DNA of 41,866 nt from Candidatus Hebobacteria bacterium (lineage in GTDB: Bacteria; Armatimonadota; Hebobacteria; Hebobacterales; Hebobacteraceae), in contig JALGXV010000015.1 of assembly GCA_029821885.1 (NCBI GenBank), positions 1 through 41,866 on the forward strand, written 5' to 3'. Below the pieces are notes generated by a model. It was given only the letters and a program-made list of their open reading frames with translations. It had not been told where the DNA came from and searched no databases. This document shows positions 32,814 through 41,520 of this stretch, in pieces; within the stretch, counting starts at the first letter, position 1, and the number at the start of each line of letters is the position of its first letter. The position numbers and the translations under genes are program-made.

Positions 32814-34476
32814 GCGGCTGCGCCTGTTGCGACGCCTCTCTCAGGTTCTCCTCCTCGCAGGATTCCTGCTGCTCTTCGCGGCCGCGGCCTATCCGCTGCG
32901 GTCGCCCGTGCCCGTGGACCTGTTCCTCCGCGCGGATCCCCTGCTGGCGCTGTCGGCCGTCGTCTCGCTTAGGCAGCTCGTCTTCCCGGCGCTGTGGTAC
33001 GCGTTGCCTGTCGTCCTGCTGACTGTTCTGCTGGGCCGGGTCTTCTGCGGATGGATTTGCCCGATGGGCACCACGATAGACATCTGCGAGCGCATCTTCC
33101 GTATTCGCAGCCGGCGGCATGAGGGACAGGGCCGATGGCGCCGCGTGAAGTTCTACTTGTTGCTGGCGCTGCTGGTCACCATGATCGTACCGGCCGCGCA
33201 TCGATCGGGCTCGGAGCTCGGGGTCACGCAGACTGTCGGTTTGTCGGCTGTCTACGTACTCGATCCGATCGCGCTGCTGACGCGGACGCTCACTTGGGTG
33301 GGGGTCCCCGTCTCACAGTGGGCCGCTCGGATGACCAGCGACACTGTGACCGGATGGAGCTACTCCGATCTCGTGCTCGACCATCCATTGCTCGATCGGG
33401 TGCTCGCGCCCGCTTCCACAGGTCTGAGCATGGTCGTCCGCCCCGCGTACTTCCGTCTGGGCCTGCTCACCTTCCTCACCTTCGCCGCCATCATCGCGCT
33501 GGGACGGTATGAATCCCGGTTCTGGTGTCGCAACCTCTGCCCGTTGGGGGCGCTGCTCGGGTGGATGGGCCGGCTGTCGCCGGTGCGGCTTGCAGTGAGC
33601 GATAAGTGCAATCAGTGCATGCGGTGTGTCAACGAATGCAAGGTCGGCTCAATCACGGAGGATCCGAAGGAGTACCGCGGTCCGGAGTGTATCGAATGCT
33701 ATAGCTGCATTGCGATCTGCCCACAGGAGGCCATCGCGATCGTCACGGGCTACGACGACAGCGTGCGGCGCGAGGAACTCGAACTCGATCGCCGGCGCGT
33801 GCTGGGCGCACTGGGAGCGGGCCTCGCGATGGTCGCGATTCCCAAGACCGCCCTTGGCGCCAAGCGCACCGATGCCACGGAAGGCGTACTCAAGCTCTCG
33901 TCCAACCGCCTCGTCCGACCGCCGGGCTCGCGGGCGGAACCCGAGTTCGTCGCGGCCTGCGTCCGCTGTGCCGAGTGCATGAAAGTATGCCCCACGAACA
34001 CCCTCCAGCCAGCCGTCGGCGAGGGGGGGCTCGAGGCCCTCGGGACGCCCGTTATCGTCGCTCGCGCCGGCCCGTGCACCCAGCCATGCAATCTCTGCGG
34101 CGAAGTGTGCCCGGTGCAAGCCATCGAGCCCTTCACGATCGAGGAGAAGACGCACCTGTATGTCGGCACTGCCTCCCTCAACCGCAGCACGTGCATCGCG
34201 TGGGTGAAGGATCGCGAGTGCCTTATCTGCGATGAGGCCTGTTCGTATGACGCTATCTCACAGCGGATGGTGGACGGACTCGGTCGCCCCATCGTCGATG
34301 AGCGGATTTGTGTGGGATGTGGTATCTGCGAATGGGTTTGCCCCGTTGAGCCGTTGGGTGCGATCCGCGTCGATTCCTCCGGCGACAAGCGCCATCTCAC
34401 GCGCGCGGAACAACGAGAGCTGCGCGCACTCGCCGAGGAGCAGCCCGCAGGCGATTCGCCCTATCCGGGGCTATGA
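32806..34476 (+). CDS. NapH-NapG-like polyferredoxin fusion
   Basis: This 556-residue membrane Fe-S protein joins two families normally encoded separately. The N-terminal half is NapH-like: about four or five membrane helices, CGWICPMG and CRNLCPLG cysteine-proline pairs, then ferredoxin clusters CNQCMRCVNEC and CIECYSCIAICP. The second half is NapG/MauM-like. It starts with an internal twin-arginine-like stretch (DRRRVLGALGAGLAMVAIP) followed by CVRCAECMKVCP, CTQPCNLCGEVCP, CIAWVKDRECLICDEAC and CVGCGICEWVCP. It probably passes electrons from the quinone pool to an exported partner, most simply the DUF362 protein whose gene it overlaps by 8 bases. No nitrate reductase gene is present. Confidence 0.88.
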   Translation: MSRRLRLLRRLSQVLLLAGFLLLFAAAAYPLRSPVPVDLFLRADPLLALSAVVSLRQLVFPALWYALPVVLLTVLLGRVFCGWICPMGTTIDICERIFRIRSRRHEGQGRWRRVKFYLLLALLVTMIVPAAHRSGSELGVTQTVGLSAVYVLDPIALLTRTLTWVGVPVSQWAARMTSDTVTGWSYSDLVLDHPLLDRVLAPASTGLSMVVRPAYFRLGLLTFLTFAAIIALGRYESRFWCRNLCPLGALLGWMGRLSPVRLAVSDKCNQCMRCVNECKVGSITEDPKEYRGPECIECYSCIAICPQEAIAIVTGYDDSVRREELELDRRRVLGALGAGLAMVAIPKTALGAKRTDATEGVLKLSSNRLVRPPGSRAEPEFVAACVRCAECMKVCPTNTLQPAVGEGGLEALGTPVIVARAGPCTQPCNLCGEVCPVQAIEPFTIEEKTHLYVGTASLNRSTCIAWVKDRECLICDEACSYDAISQRMVDGLGRPIVDERICVGCGICEWVCPVEPLGAIRVDSSGDKRHLTRAEQRELRALAEEQPAGDSPYPGL

Positions 34477-34507
34477 GGTAGGCCAGACCGAGGGAGGTGA
34501 GAGGCCG

Positions 34508-34768
34508 GTGAGGTGGTGGCGGCTCGCACTCGGCGGGGCGCTCTTGCTATGGCTTCTGGGCACCGCCTACCTGCAGGCGAAGCGGCGGGACCGGGAGCTG
34601 GGCCTTGCCGTGCTGCTGGTCGGCGCAGCTTTCATCGCTTTTGCTGTTGCCGCAGTGATGCCGCGGCCGCCGGTGACGGCCGCCGCGGCCTCGATCCTTG
34701 TGGTCGGATCGGTCGCGCTGCTTGGCGCAGCTATCGCCGTCGTGCTGATCCGAGGCTTCCGGGACTAG
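34508..34768 (+). CDS. small three-helix membrane protein
   Basis: This 86-residue protein starts at GTG with GGGAGGTGAG upstream. Its three hydrophobic helices are LALGGALLLWLLGTAYL, LGLAVLLVGAAFIAFAVAAVM and ASILVVGSVALLGAAIAVVLI. The longer in-frame reading upstream overlaps the Fe-S protein and is rejected. It lies 9 bases before the PASTA kinase gene, so the two are co-transcribed. It may be a partner or anchor of the kinase. No family is recognised. Confidence 0.65.
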   Translation: MRWWRLALGGALLLWLLGTAYLQAKRRDRELGLAVLLVGAAFIAFAVAAVMPRPPVTAAAASILVVGSVALLGAAIAVVLIRGFRD

Positions 34769-34777
34769 GACATACCC

Positions 34778-36469
34778 ATGGCGACGGTAGTCGGGCAAGT
34801 CCTAAACGATCGCTACGAGATCCTCGAGAAAATCGGCGAGGGGGGGATGGCCGTTGCCTATAGGGGCCGCGACCGCGTGCTGGGGCGTGTCGTGGCAATC
34901 AAGGTGATGCGTCCCGAGCTGGCATCGGACACTGGCTTCGTGGCGCGATTCCGCCGCGAGGCGCGGGCGGCGGCGGGCATCACACACGAGCACATCGCCG
35001 GAGTCTACGACACGGGAAGCGACGGGCCCTATCATTACATAGTGATGGAGCATGTCGAGGGCGAGAGCATGCGAGACAGGCTGCGGCGTGAGGGGCCGCT
35101 GCCGCTCCCCGAGGCCCTCCGCATCGCGAGCGAGACGGCCGAGGCATTGGAGGCAGCGCATCAAGCCGGGGTCGTCCACCGGGACATTAAGCCGCACAAC
35201 ATATTGCTCGGCCGGGACGGCTCCGTCAAGGTCACCGACTTCGGCATCGCGCGCGCGGCCTCCGCGCCGAGCCAGACGGACACGAGTTCCGTTCTTGGCA
35301 CCGTCAACTACGTTTCCCCGGAGCAGGCGCGCGGCGAGCCCGTGGGGCCTCAGGGAGACATCTACTCGCTCGGCGCTACATTGTTCGAGGCGCTGACCGG
35401 CAAGCCCCTGTTCGACGGTGGTGATCGGCTCGCCGTCTTGCATAAGCACGTCTACGACCGGCCGCCTCGGCCCAGTGAGCTTCGTCCCGGCCTTCCGCCC
35501 GAGGTGGATTCGGTGGTTGGCCATTGTCTCGAGAAGGAACTCGCCAGGCGCTTCGCCTCTGCGCGGGAGCTGCTCAGCTACCTGTCCGCCTGTCCTAGGG
35601 TGGAGGAGACGACTGCTGTCCGCGCGGCGAAGAGTCGAGCGCGGCGCGTCCTATCGGGTCGGCTCTCGGCCGCTCTCTCCTGGATGCACGGCCGTGGCGT
35701 GTGGCTGCTGCTCGCACTTCTCCTCTCTGTGGGCGCGGTGGCCGGCGTCGTCCGCCACGTGTCGCTCGGCGCACAGGCCGAGATGGCGCGCGTCCCGGAT
35801 GTATTGGGCATGGGCTCTAAGACTGCGCGGGAAACGCTGGAAGGCCTCGGCCTCGCCTACAGGCGAGTGGGCAGCAGGCCGAGCGATGACGTGGTGGCAG
35901 ACGCCGTGCTTTCGCAAGATCCCTCACCCGGACTGCTCGTGATGCAAGGGGCGGTCGTGAAGGTCGTCCTGAGCGGCGGCCCAAGCTACGTCCTCGTGCC
36001 GGACGTGACGGAGATGGCTCTTGCTCCCGCGCAGACCAACCTCGAAGCATTCGGCCTGAGGACCGGCGACGTGCGGGAATCCTACAGCGAGGCCGTCCCG
36101 GCCGAGTATGTTGCCAGCACTCTGCCTGCCGCCGGCGCACGCGTGGTCCCGGGCACTTCGGTCCACATCGTGCTGAGCCTCGGGCCCGAGCCCAAGGTGC
36201 CAGGCGGCCCCCCTCTGCCTCCTCCGCCAACGCCCGACGGGGGAAGAGAGGAGATCCTCAACTACGTGGTGCCATCCGACATTGGCATTGAGGATGAGGT
36301 GGAAGTCACGATCGAGGTGGCCGACGAGAACGGCACCCGTCGCATCTATCAGGGACGCCACCGCGCGGGGGCCCGCATTCCACCCCAGAAGATCAAAGTG
36401 ACCGAGCCAACCACGGCGCGCATATTCGTCGACGGGAAGCTTCTCGGCGAGCGGCAGTACCTTCCGTAG
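34778..36469 (+). CDS. PASTA-domain Ser/Thr protein kinase
   Basis: This transmembrane Hanks-type kinase of the PknB/PrkC class senses muropeptides or lipid II outside and phosphorylates cell-wall and division proteins inside. In 563 residues the order is as follows. The kinase domain is at 12-270: Gly loop GEGGMAVA, Lys42, Glu61, HRD134-136, Asn141, DFG154-156, and SPEQ in place of APE. A basic linker precedes a membrane helix at about 308-325. Two PASTA repeats follow (337-402 beginning VPDVLGM; 407-471 beginning VPDVTEM), then a Pro-rich hinge and a beta-rich C-terminal domain with IFVDGKLLGER, like the Ig-like end of Firmicutes PrkC. No PP2C phosphatase or RsgA gene is adjacent. Confidence 0.93.
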   Translation: MATVVGQVLNDRYEILEKIGEGGMAVAYRGRDRVLGRVVAIKVMRPELASDTGFVARFRREARAAAGITHEHIAGVYDTGSDGPYHYIVMEHVEGESMRDRLRREGPLPLPEALRIASETAEALEAAHQAGVVHRDIKPHNILLGRDGSVKVTDFGIARAASAPSQTDTSSVLGTVNYVSPEQARGEPVGPQGDIYSLGATLFEALTGKPLFDGGDRLAVLHKHVYDRPPRPSELRPGLPPEVDSVVGHCLEKELARRFASARELLSYLSACPRVEETTAVRAAKSRARRVLSGRLSAALSWMHGRGVWLLLALLLSVGAVAGVVRHVSLGAQAEMARVPDVLGMGSKTARETLEGLGLAYRRVGSRPSDDVVADAVLSQDPSPGLLVMQGAVVKVVLSGGPSYVLVPDVTEMALAPAQTNLEAFGLRTGDVRESYSEAVPAEYVASTLPAAGARVVPGTSVHIVLSLGPEPKVPGGPPLPPPPTPDGGREEILNYVVPSDIGIEDEVEVTIEVADENGTRRIYQGRHRAGARIPPQKIKVTEPTTARIFVDGKLLGERQYLP

Positions 36470-36481
36470 GCACGGCTTCGA

Positions 36482-36499
36482 CGTGCGCAATCGCGCACG
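36482..36499 (+). terminator. short hairpin after the kinase gene
   Basis: The perfect 7-bp stem CGTGCGC/GCGCACG with loop AATC starts 13 bases after the kinase stop. No T-run follows, so this may be a weak terminator. The remainder of 36500-36750 contains an AT-rich patch (36604-36630, GGAATATGGAATAAGTC) that stands out in GC-rich DNA and could hold the promoter of the next gene, but no good -35 pairs with it. Confidence 0.35.
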
Positions 36500-36750
36500 G
36501 GAACGCTCCCCTTTGCATCACTGCAGGACCGATTCTCCGCGACAACTTGCCGTCCTTTCCGCGGCCGCGAGGGCGCCCAGGCGCCGATGTTAGGTTCCCC
36601 AGGGAATATGGAATAAGTCACTAGTTTTAGCGGCAGCGCGGGCTCGCGGCAGAGGGTTCCTACCAGCAAGACGGAGGCTGGCCCCGTCCGGCCAGATACC
36701 CCCTCTACCTTGCCACGAGCATCGGCAATCAAGGCCGCGCGAGTGGGCAA

Positions 36751-37719
36751 GTGATACGGCAGGACTTCACCGCGGTCAGTGCCTTCTCGGCCATGGCTGC
36801 GTTGGCGGCCGGGGCGGTGCTGTGCAGCCAGTTCTCTCAGTCCGACCTACAGCCCGGAATGGAAGCCTCTGCTCCCATCCTGTGGGCCGTCGAAGCCGTG
36901 ATCTTCGGCACCGCGGTGTTCATCTGGCGTTCCAGAGTGTCGTTCTCCGGTTGGCTACTCGGGATCGCCGGCTTGGTGGTATTCCGCGTTGGCATCGCCT
37001 CCGCCGGCGGCACGCTGCTGCTCTTCACGCTGGAGACAAGCAACGCCCAAGCCGCCCTCGAACAGACTGTGGAGTTCGTACCTCGTGCGTGCGCGGTTCT
37101 CTTCAGTCTGATGGCCGGCTATCCGCTCCGCGTGTTCCTCCCCGTGAGGGAGTTCCAGTCCTCAAGGCGCGGGCGAGGCTTCGCCGACAGTGCCGCGGTG
37201 AGATCGGCCACTGCGGGGGGGGCAGAGGGAGACAGCGGCCTGCTCATCGTTACGGTCAGCAAGGGAGGTTCGGCCGACGAACGAGCAGTCATGCCGCCCC
37301 CCAGGGAGATGACCCCAGGCATCGTCCCCCAGCTTAGCGTCGAGGGAGAGATCGAGCTGCCGCTCAGCTCCGTGCTCGCCTTGCTTCCGGAGGAGGTCGT
37401 GACGGAGAAAGCGCTCGCCGTTGGTGGTTCGCAATCACTCAGGATCTCGCTCGACGTGATCCATCCCCAGTTGAGGGAGGGCCAGCTGCTCTTCACGCTC
37501 GCCGAGATTCGAGGCATGCTGCCGCAGAATGTCAGGAAGGTGCTCGTCCAACCAGGCGGTTCCGATGCCGAGGTGGAGGATACTCCGGTGCCGCTGCCGC
37601 TGGATGTTGTCGTCCCCCAACTCCCCCCCGAGGCGTTGGAACTGCCGCCGCCTTCTCCTCCCGCCTGGGCGGAGGTTGAGGTTAAGGAGACAGATACCAT
37701 CGTCTTCGCGACGATCTGA
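36751..37719 (+). CDS. membrane protein with C-terminal PQL/LP repeats, upstream of mglA
   Basis: I do not recognise this 322-residue protein. About four hydrophobic helices (residues 6-26, 43-60, 66-95 and 110-130) precede a Ser/Gly linker. The cytosolic or external tail then shows about two and a half tandem units of 46-50 residues with PQL at 193, 239 and 289. The unit reads roughly LDV-[IV]-x-PQL-x2-G-x-[IL]-x-LPL-x2-V-x-x-LLP-x-x-V, with a Gly-Gly-Ser spacer. It ends Pro/Glu-rich. The start is GTG with a poor ribosome site. It lies 38 bases before mglA and faces the same way, so a membrane partner for MglA is plausible but unproven. Confidence 0.65.
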   Translation: MIRQDFTAVSAFSAMAALAAGAVLCSQFSQSDLQPGMEASAPILWAVEAVIFGTAVFIWRSRVSFSGWLLGIAGLVVFRVGIASAGGTLLLFTLETSNAQAALEQTVEFVPRACAVLFSLMAGYPLRVFLPVREFQSSRRGRGFADSAAVRSATAGGAEGDSGLLIVTVSKGGSADERAVMPPPREMTPGIVPQLSVEGEIELPLSSVLALLPEEVVTEKALAVGGSQSLRISLDVIHPQLREGQLLFTLAEIRGMLPQNVRKVLVQPGGSDAEVEDTPVPLPLDVVVPQLPPEALELPPPSPPAWAEVEVKETDTIVFATI

Positions 37720-37757
37720 TCTGGCGTGAGAGCCGAACAAGAAAGGACCGGCTGTCG

Positions 37758-38360
37758 ATGGCTTCGATAAACTATGCGCTGAAGGAGATCAGCTGCAAGG
37801 TCGTCTACTACGGGCCCGGCATGTGCGGGAAGACGACCAACCTGCAGTACATCCATCAGCACACAGTTGCAGACAAGCGCGGCAACATGGTTTCGCTCGC
37901 GACGCCTGGTGAGCGGACGCTCTTCTTCGACTTCCTGCCGCTGGAGGCGTCGCAGGTTCACGGCTTCCGCACGAAGTTCCAGGTCTACACGGTGCCCGGC
38001 CAGGTCATGTATAACTCCACCCGGAAGCTCGTGTTGAGAGCCGTGGACGGCGTCATCTTCGTATGCGACTCGCAGTGGGAGAAGATGAGGGAGAACGTCG
38101 AGAGCTTCCGCAACCTACAGGAGAACCTCGCCTCCTACGGATACAGCCTCGAGACAACACCCTACATTGTCCAGTACAACAAGCGAGACCTCGAGAACAT
38201 AGCACCGCTCGAGTACCTGCAGTATATGATAAATCCCAGGCAGGTTCCGGAGTTCGAAGCCATAGCGATTCGCGGGGACGGCGTGTTCGACGCCCTCAAC
38301 TGCATCTGCACGCTGGTCCTTGCGCAGATGTCTCAGAAACAGAGTGCCGGCGCGATCTAG
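37758..38360 (+). CDS. mglA: MglA-type polarity GTPase
   Basis: This small Ras-like GTPase sets cell polarity and pilus/gliding direction in Myxococcus and related systems. The 200-residue protein has the P-loop GPGMCGKTTN at 19-28. MVSLATPGERTLFFDFLP, including the switch I region, and YTVPGQVMYNSTRK, in the DTAGQ position, follow. The specificity motif NKRD is in VQYNKRDLEN. A ribosome site GAAAGGA precedes it. It lies between the repeat membrane protein and a DUF4388 gene and upstream of pilM. No roadblock/MglB activating protein is encoded in the window. Confidence 0.93.
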   Translation: MASINYALKEISCKVVYYGPGMCGKTTNLQYIHQHTVADKRGNMVSLATPGERTLFFDFLPLEASQVHGFRTKFQVYTVPGQVMYNSTRKLVLRAVDGVIFVCDSQWEKMRENVESFRNLQENLASYGYSLETTPYIVQYNKRDLENIAPLEYLQYMINPRQVPEFEAIAIRGDGVFDALNCICTLVLAQMSQKQSAGAI

Positions 38361-38384
38361 CCGGGCCGAACGGATCGAAGGAAG

Positions 38385-39086
38385 ATGGCACTGACGGGTA
38401 CGTTCGAAGACGTGAGCTTCGCTGAGCTTCTGCAGATGCTCAACGTGGGCAATAAGACCGGGAAGCTGTCCGTCACCCGCCCGGGAGAGAGCGCCGTGCT
38501 CTATCTGGCGAACGGCGACGTCGCCCGCGCCGTCTCGCGCCGCGACAGAGGACCCGAGCTGGTCTACAAGATATTGGGCTGGAAGATGGGCGAGTTCTCG
38601 TTCGAGCGTTCGGACGAGGCCGTCGCCAGGAACATAAAGCAGAGCACGGAGGCCCTGATACTGGAGGGCATGAAGCGCTTTGACGAGTGGGAGCGCGTCG
38701 AGGAGCAGATGCCGGACATGCATGTCGTGCTGCGACAGTGCGCCTCCGCCGTAACCGAACGCTTCGAGGGGCTGAGTGACGAAGCCCAGGGCGTCCTCCG
38801 ACTGGTGGATGCCCATCGGGACGTGGCGACAGTCATACGGGAAAGCGGCCTGGAGCCAATGGAGGCGCTGAAGGCCGTGACTGAGCTTCTGACCGAGGGA
38901 ATTGTGGAACAATGGAGCGGACCGCGGCAGTCTGGGGAGGTGCTTCCCGCTGACGGGAAGCTCCCTGAGGCCTCGGGGGCAATCGACATCAGCTCTCGCA
39001 CCTACTTCTCATCGAAGCGGAAGCTGGCAAAGAAAGGGCTGACTCTCTCCGGAGCGGAGCGCGGAGTTTCCGTCGATCCGGAGTGA
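38385..39086 (+). CDS. DUF4388 (PATAN-type) protein
   Basis: This 233-residue protein has the DUF4388 domain at about 1-100 (GTFEDVSFAELLQMLNVGNKTGKL; ESAVLYLANGDVARAV; LVYKILGWKMGEFSFE). A helical/winged-helix-like part follows (GVLRLVDAHRDVATVIRESG; ALKAVTELLTEGIVEQW), then a polar tail. DUF4388 domains occur in two-component and MglA-associated proteins, where they probably bind partners. GAAGGAAG directly precedes the ATG. The gene lies 24 bases after mglA and 24 before pilM, so they share an operon. A role linking MglA to the pilus is inference. Confidence 0.85.
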   Translation: MALTGTFEDVSFAELLQMLNVGNKTGKLSVTRPGESAVLYLANGDVARAVSRRDRGPELVYKILGWKMGEFSFERSDEAVARNIKQSTEALILEGMKRFDEWERVEEQMPDMHVVLRQCASAVTERFEGLSDEAQGVLRLVDAHRDVATVIRESGLEPMEALKAVTELLTEGIVEQWSGPRQSGEVLPADGKLPEASGAIDISSRTYFSSKRKLAKKGLTLSGAERGVSVDPE

Positions 39087-39110
39087 CGCGGCCGTGGGAG
39101 CAAGTCAAAA

Positions 39111-40277
39111 ATGGGATTGCTGCCTAAGCTTTCAACTGGCAATACGTCGATAGGTCTTGACATAGGTAGCAGCGCGATCAAGCTCGTCCAGCTGCAGGAC
39201 ACCAAGAACGGGGTTGCTCTCTACAAGGCCGGCAGCGCGCCCACGCCCCGGGAATCGGTGAAGGGCGGGGTCGTGGTCGATCCGCTTGCGGTGGCCAAGG
39301 CCATTGAATCTCTTCTGGAGGCGCTGCAGGTCGAAAGTGGGACGGTGACTGCCGGCGTGGCGGGGCCCACCGTCGTCGTCCGGGAGGTGCCTCTGCCGGT
39401 GATGTCCGACAGGCAACTCAGGAAGTCGATCCAGTGGGAGGCCCGCAACTACATCTCGTTTCCGGTAGAGGACAGCATCGTGGAGTTCGAGGTGCTGGAG
39501 CGGCCTCCGGCAGGCGAGGCCAGCCAGATGAGGGTCATGTTGGTGGCAGCCCCTCGGGACATGGTAGATAGTCAAGTTGAGGCAGTGGAGCTGGCCGGCC
39601 TTGATCCGGCGGCAGTGGAGATACAGCCGTTTGCCATGATGCGCGGCATCCTGGCGACCGATGGCATGGCCACGGAGGAGGGCGACACGACGGCCGTCCT
39701 CGGTATCGGCGCAGCCTATACGGATATCACCATCATGAAGGACGGCATGTTCGTCCTCTCAAGGATGATTCCGATAGCCGGCGACGCCTTCACCGAGGCC
39801 ATCAAGAACGCTCTCGACGTAGACACCGAAGAGGCCACTCAGCTCAAGGAGACCGCCATGCAGGTCGTGTCCAGCGAGGAAGAGCGGGCGACGCTGGACC
39901 CCGCCGCGCAGCAGGCCAGCCGAGCGATAGAGCCGCTCCTCGACGAGCTGATCCGCGAGGTGCGCCGGTCTCTCGCCTACCACGACTACCAGCAGCAGGC
40001 CCCTGACGCGGGAGCCGGCGATCTTGGTGTCAGTCGGATCCTCCTCGCCGGAGGCAGTGCGAAGCTGCCGCGAGTGCACGAGTATTTCCAGGCACAGCTT
40101 GGCGTCCCGGTGGAGATCGTCAGTGTCTTCGGCAACGGCCATCTCCAGGCGCAGGGCGTGAACCAGGAGTACCTGCGATCACACGCACCGACCCTGCTCG
40201 TTGGCGCCGGGCTCGCGCTGCGGGAGCTGCGGTCAGCCAAGCAGCGACGCGGAGAAGTGGCGGAGAAAGCGCAATGA
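39111..40277 (+). CDS. pilM: type IV pilus assembly protein PilM
   Basis: This cytosolic actin-like ATPase (FtsA fold) binds the PilN N-terminus and builds the pilus inner-membrane platform. The 388-residue protein starts MGLLPKL. It carries SIGLDIGSSAIKLVQL, the phosphate-1 motif, at about 13-28, TAVLGIGAAYTDITIM as the phosphate-2 motif, and ILLAGGSAKLPRVHEYF as the adenosine motif. A ribosome-site-like GGGAGCAAG precedes it. pilN begins within the last codons (ATGA overlap at 40274). Confidence 0.95.
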   Translation: MGLLPKLSTGNTSIGLDIGSSAIKLVQLQDTKNGVALYKAGSAPTPRESVKGGVVVDPLAVAKAIESLLEALQVESGTVTAGVAGPTVVVREVPLPVMSDRQLRKSIQWEARNYISFPVEDSIVEFEVLERPPAGEASQMRVMLVAAPRDMVDSQVEAVELAGLDPAAVEIQPFAMMRGILATDGMATEEGDTTAVLGIGAAYTDITIMKDGMFVLSRMIPIAGDAFTEAIKNALDVDTEEATQLKETAMQVVSSEEERATLDPAAQQASRAIEPLLDELIREVRRSLAYHDYQQQAPDAGAGDLGVSRILLAGGSAKLPRVHEYFQAQLGVPVEIVSVFGNGHLQAQGVNQEYLRSHAPTLLVGAGLALRELRSAKQRRGEVAEKAQ

Positions 40278-40858
40278 CCGTCTGCGACATCAACCTGATA
40301 GCAACCCGGCGCGCGCAGAAGCAGCGCACGATCGCAGTGATGCGGTGCGCGGTCTACTCGCTCATCGCGGTCCTGGTCGCAGTGGCTCTCCTCTACGCGA
40401 GGATGTGGATGGCGACCCGTCTGGTCGAGGGCCAGATCGCCGTCGTGGAGGGAGAGCTGGCGAACCCGACGTTGGCCGACGCGGTGGAACGTATCCGATT
40501 CCTCGAAACGAACATCGCCGACTATGGACCTCGAGTCGGGCTGCTGGAGAAGGTCCACGACAGCGAACAGGCCTGGATCGATATCCTGCAATCTCTCAGT
40601 CTCTCCATCCCAAAGGGCGTTTGGGTCTCTCAGATGACGTGTCGGAGAGGCGACCAGGAGCAGACGCTGACGTTCCGGGGCTCTGCCTACAACCAGCGAG
40701 ACATAGGGCAGTTCATGATGCTCGTAGAGGATCTTGACTGGAGCACCCCCCCTCGCCTGGGGTTCACACAGGCGAATGTAAACCTTCAGGGACGTGCTGT
40801 CGTCGACTTCGAGGTAACTGTGCCTCTGAATAAGGTAATTGGGAGTGATCTACAATGA
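40274..40858 (+). CDS. pilN: type IV pilus assembly protein PilN
   Basis: This bitopic inner-membrane protein of 194 residues forms a heterodimer with PilO and docks on PilM. Its short cytosolic N-terminus contains the PilM-binding DINLIATRR (consensus INLLP). One helix follows (VYSLIAVLVAVALLYARMW), then a coiled-coil region and a ferredoxin-like fold (WIDILQSLSLSIPKGVWVSQM; TLTFRGSAYNQRDIGQFM). It overlaps pilM by 4 bases and pilO by 4 bases. Confidence 0.9.
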   Translation: MTVCDINLIATRRAQKQRTIAVMRCAVYSLIAVLVAVALLYARMWMATRLVEGQIAVVEGELANPTLADAVERIRFLETNIADYGPRVGLLEKVHDSEQAWIDILQSLSLSIPKGVWVSQMTCRRGDQEQTLTFRGSAYNQRDIGQFMMLVEDLDWSTPPRLGFTQANVNLQGRAVVDFEVTVPLNKVIGSDLQ

Positions 40859-41520
40859 GCGGCGCCGGAGACCGGAAGATCGTATTCGCGCTGCTTGGCA
40901 TCGGCATTCTGTGCCTGATCGGCCTTGGCGGCAGTCTCTACCACGGCAAGGCGGCCGAGCTGAAGGGGCTTGAACAGACCCTGGCCCAGAAGGAGGCCGA
41001 GCTGCAGGAAATGCAGGAGAAAGTCGTCCAACTGCCACAGCTGGAGCAGCAATACCAGGACCTGAGAGAGCGGCTGGCGGTGTTGGAGCCGTCACTTCCC
41101 GACGCCGACTATATCCCTACCTTCCTCCGCCAGATCGAGAGCCTCGCGGCCGGGACCCGCAACGACATCCTGCTCATCAGACCCAAGCCCGCGATAAAGC
41201 GGTCGGCGGCCGACAGCGCGGTTCAGATCAACAACGAGACAGGCGCTATCGTGCATGGTGGGCCGGGACAGCCTGAGGCCGCGCCGCCGCAGATGCCATA
41301 TGACTTCGTCCCGATAGAGCTTCGAGTACAGGGGACATACTGGACGGTGATCGACTTCCTGGCCGAACTGAAGGAGTTCCCGAAGATGATTGCCGTCAAC
41401 GATATTTCGTTTAGCCCAACGCAAGGTCTGACCAATACGGGGAGTTCGCCGAGCCTCATGGCGAGCATGGAGTTGACGGCAGTAGTCACGAAAGGGGGCA
41501 GTGATGGAAGGTCGGCGTAA
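40855..41520 (+). CDS. pilO: type IV pilus assembly protein PilO
   Basis: This bitopic partner of PilN has 221 residues. A helix (IVFALLGIGILCLIGLGGSLY) is followed by a long coiled coil (LEQTLAQKEAELQEMQEKVVQ) and the family ferredoxin-like domain with DYIPTFLRQIESLA and YWTVIDFLAELKEFPKMIAV. The start overlaps the pilN stop, and the end overlaps the next gene by 17 bases. Confidence 0.9.
   Translation: MSGAGDRKIVFALLGIGILCLIGLGGSLYHGKAAELKGLEQTLAQKEAELQEMQEKVVQLPQLEQQYQDLRERLAVLEPSLPDADYIPTFLRQIESLAAGTRNDILLIRPKPAIKRSAADSAVQINNETGAIVHGGPGQPEAAPPQMPYDFVPIELRVQGTYWTVIDFLAELKEFPKMIAVNDISFSPTQGLTNTGSSPSLMASMELTAVVTKGGSDGRSA

Noticed and set aside
36604-36630. AT-rich patch as a definite promoter for the gene at 36751
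   Set aside because: It stands out by composition, but no -35 lies at a proper distance from TATGGA or AATAAG, so it is only mentioned in the hairpin entry.
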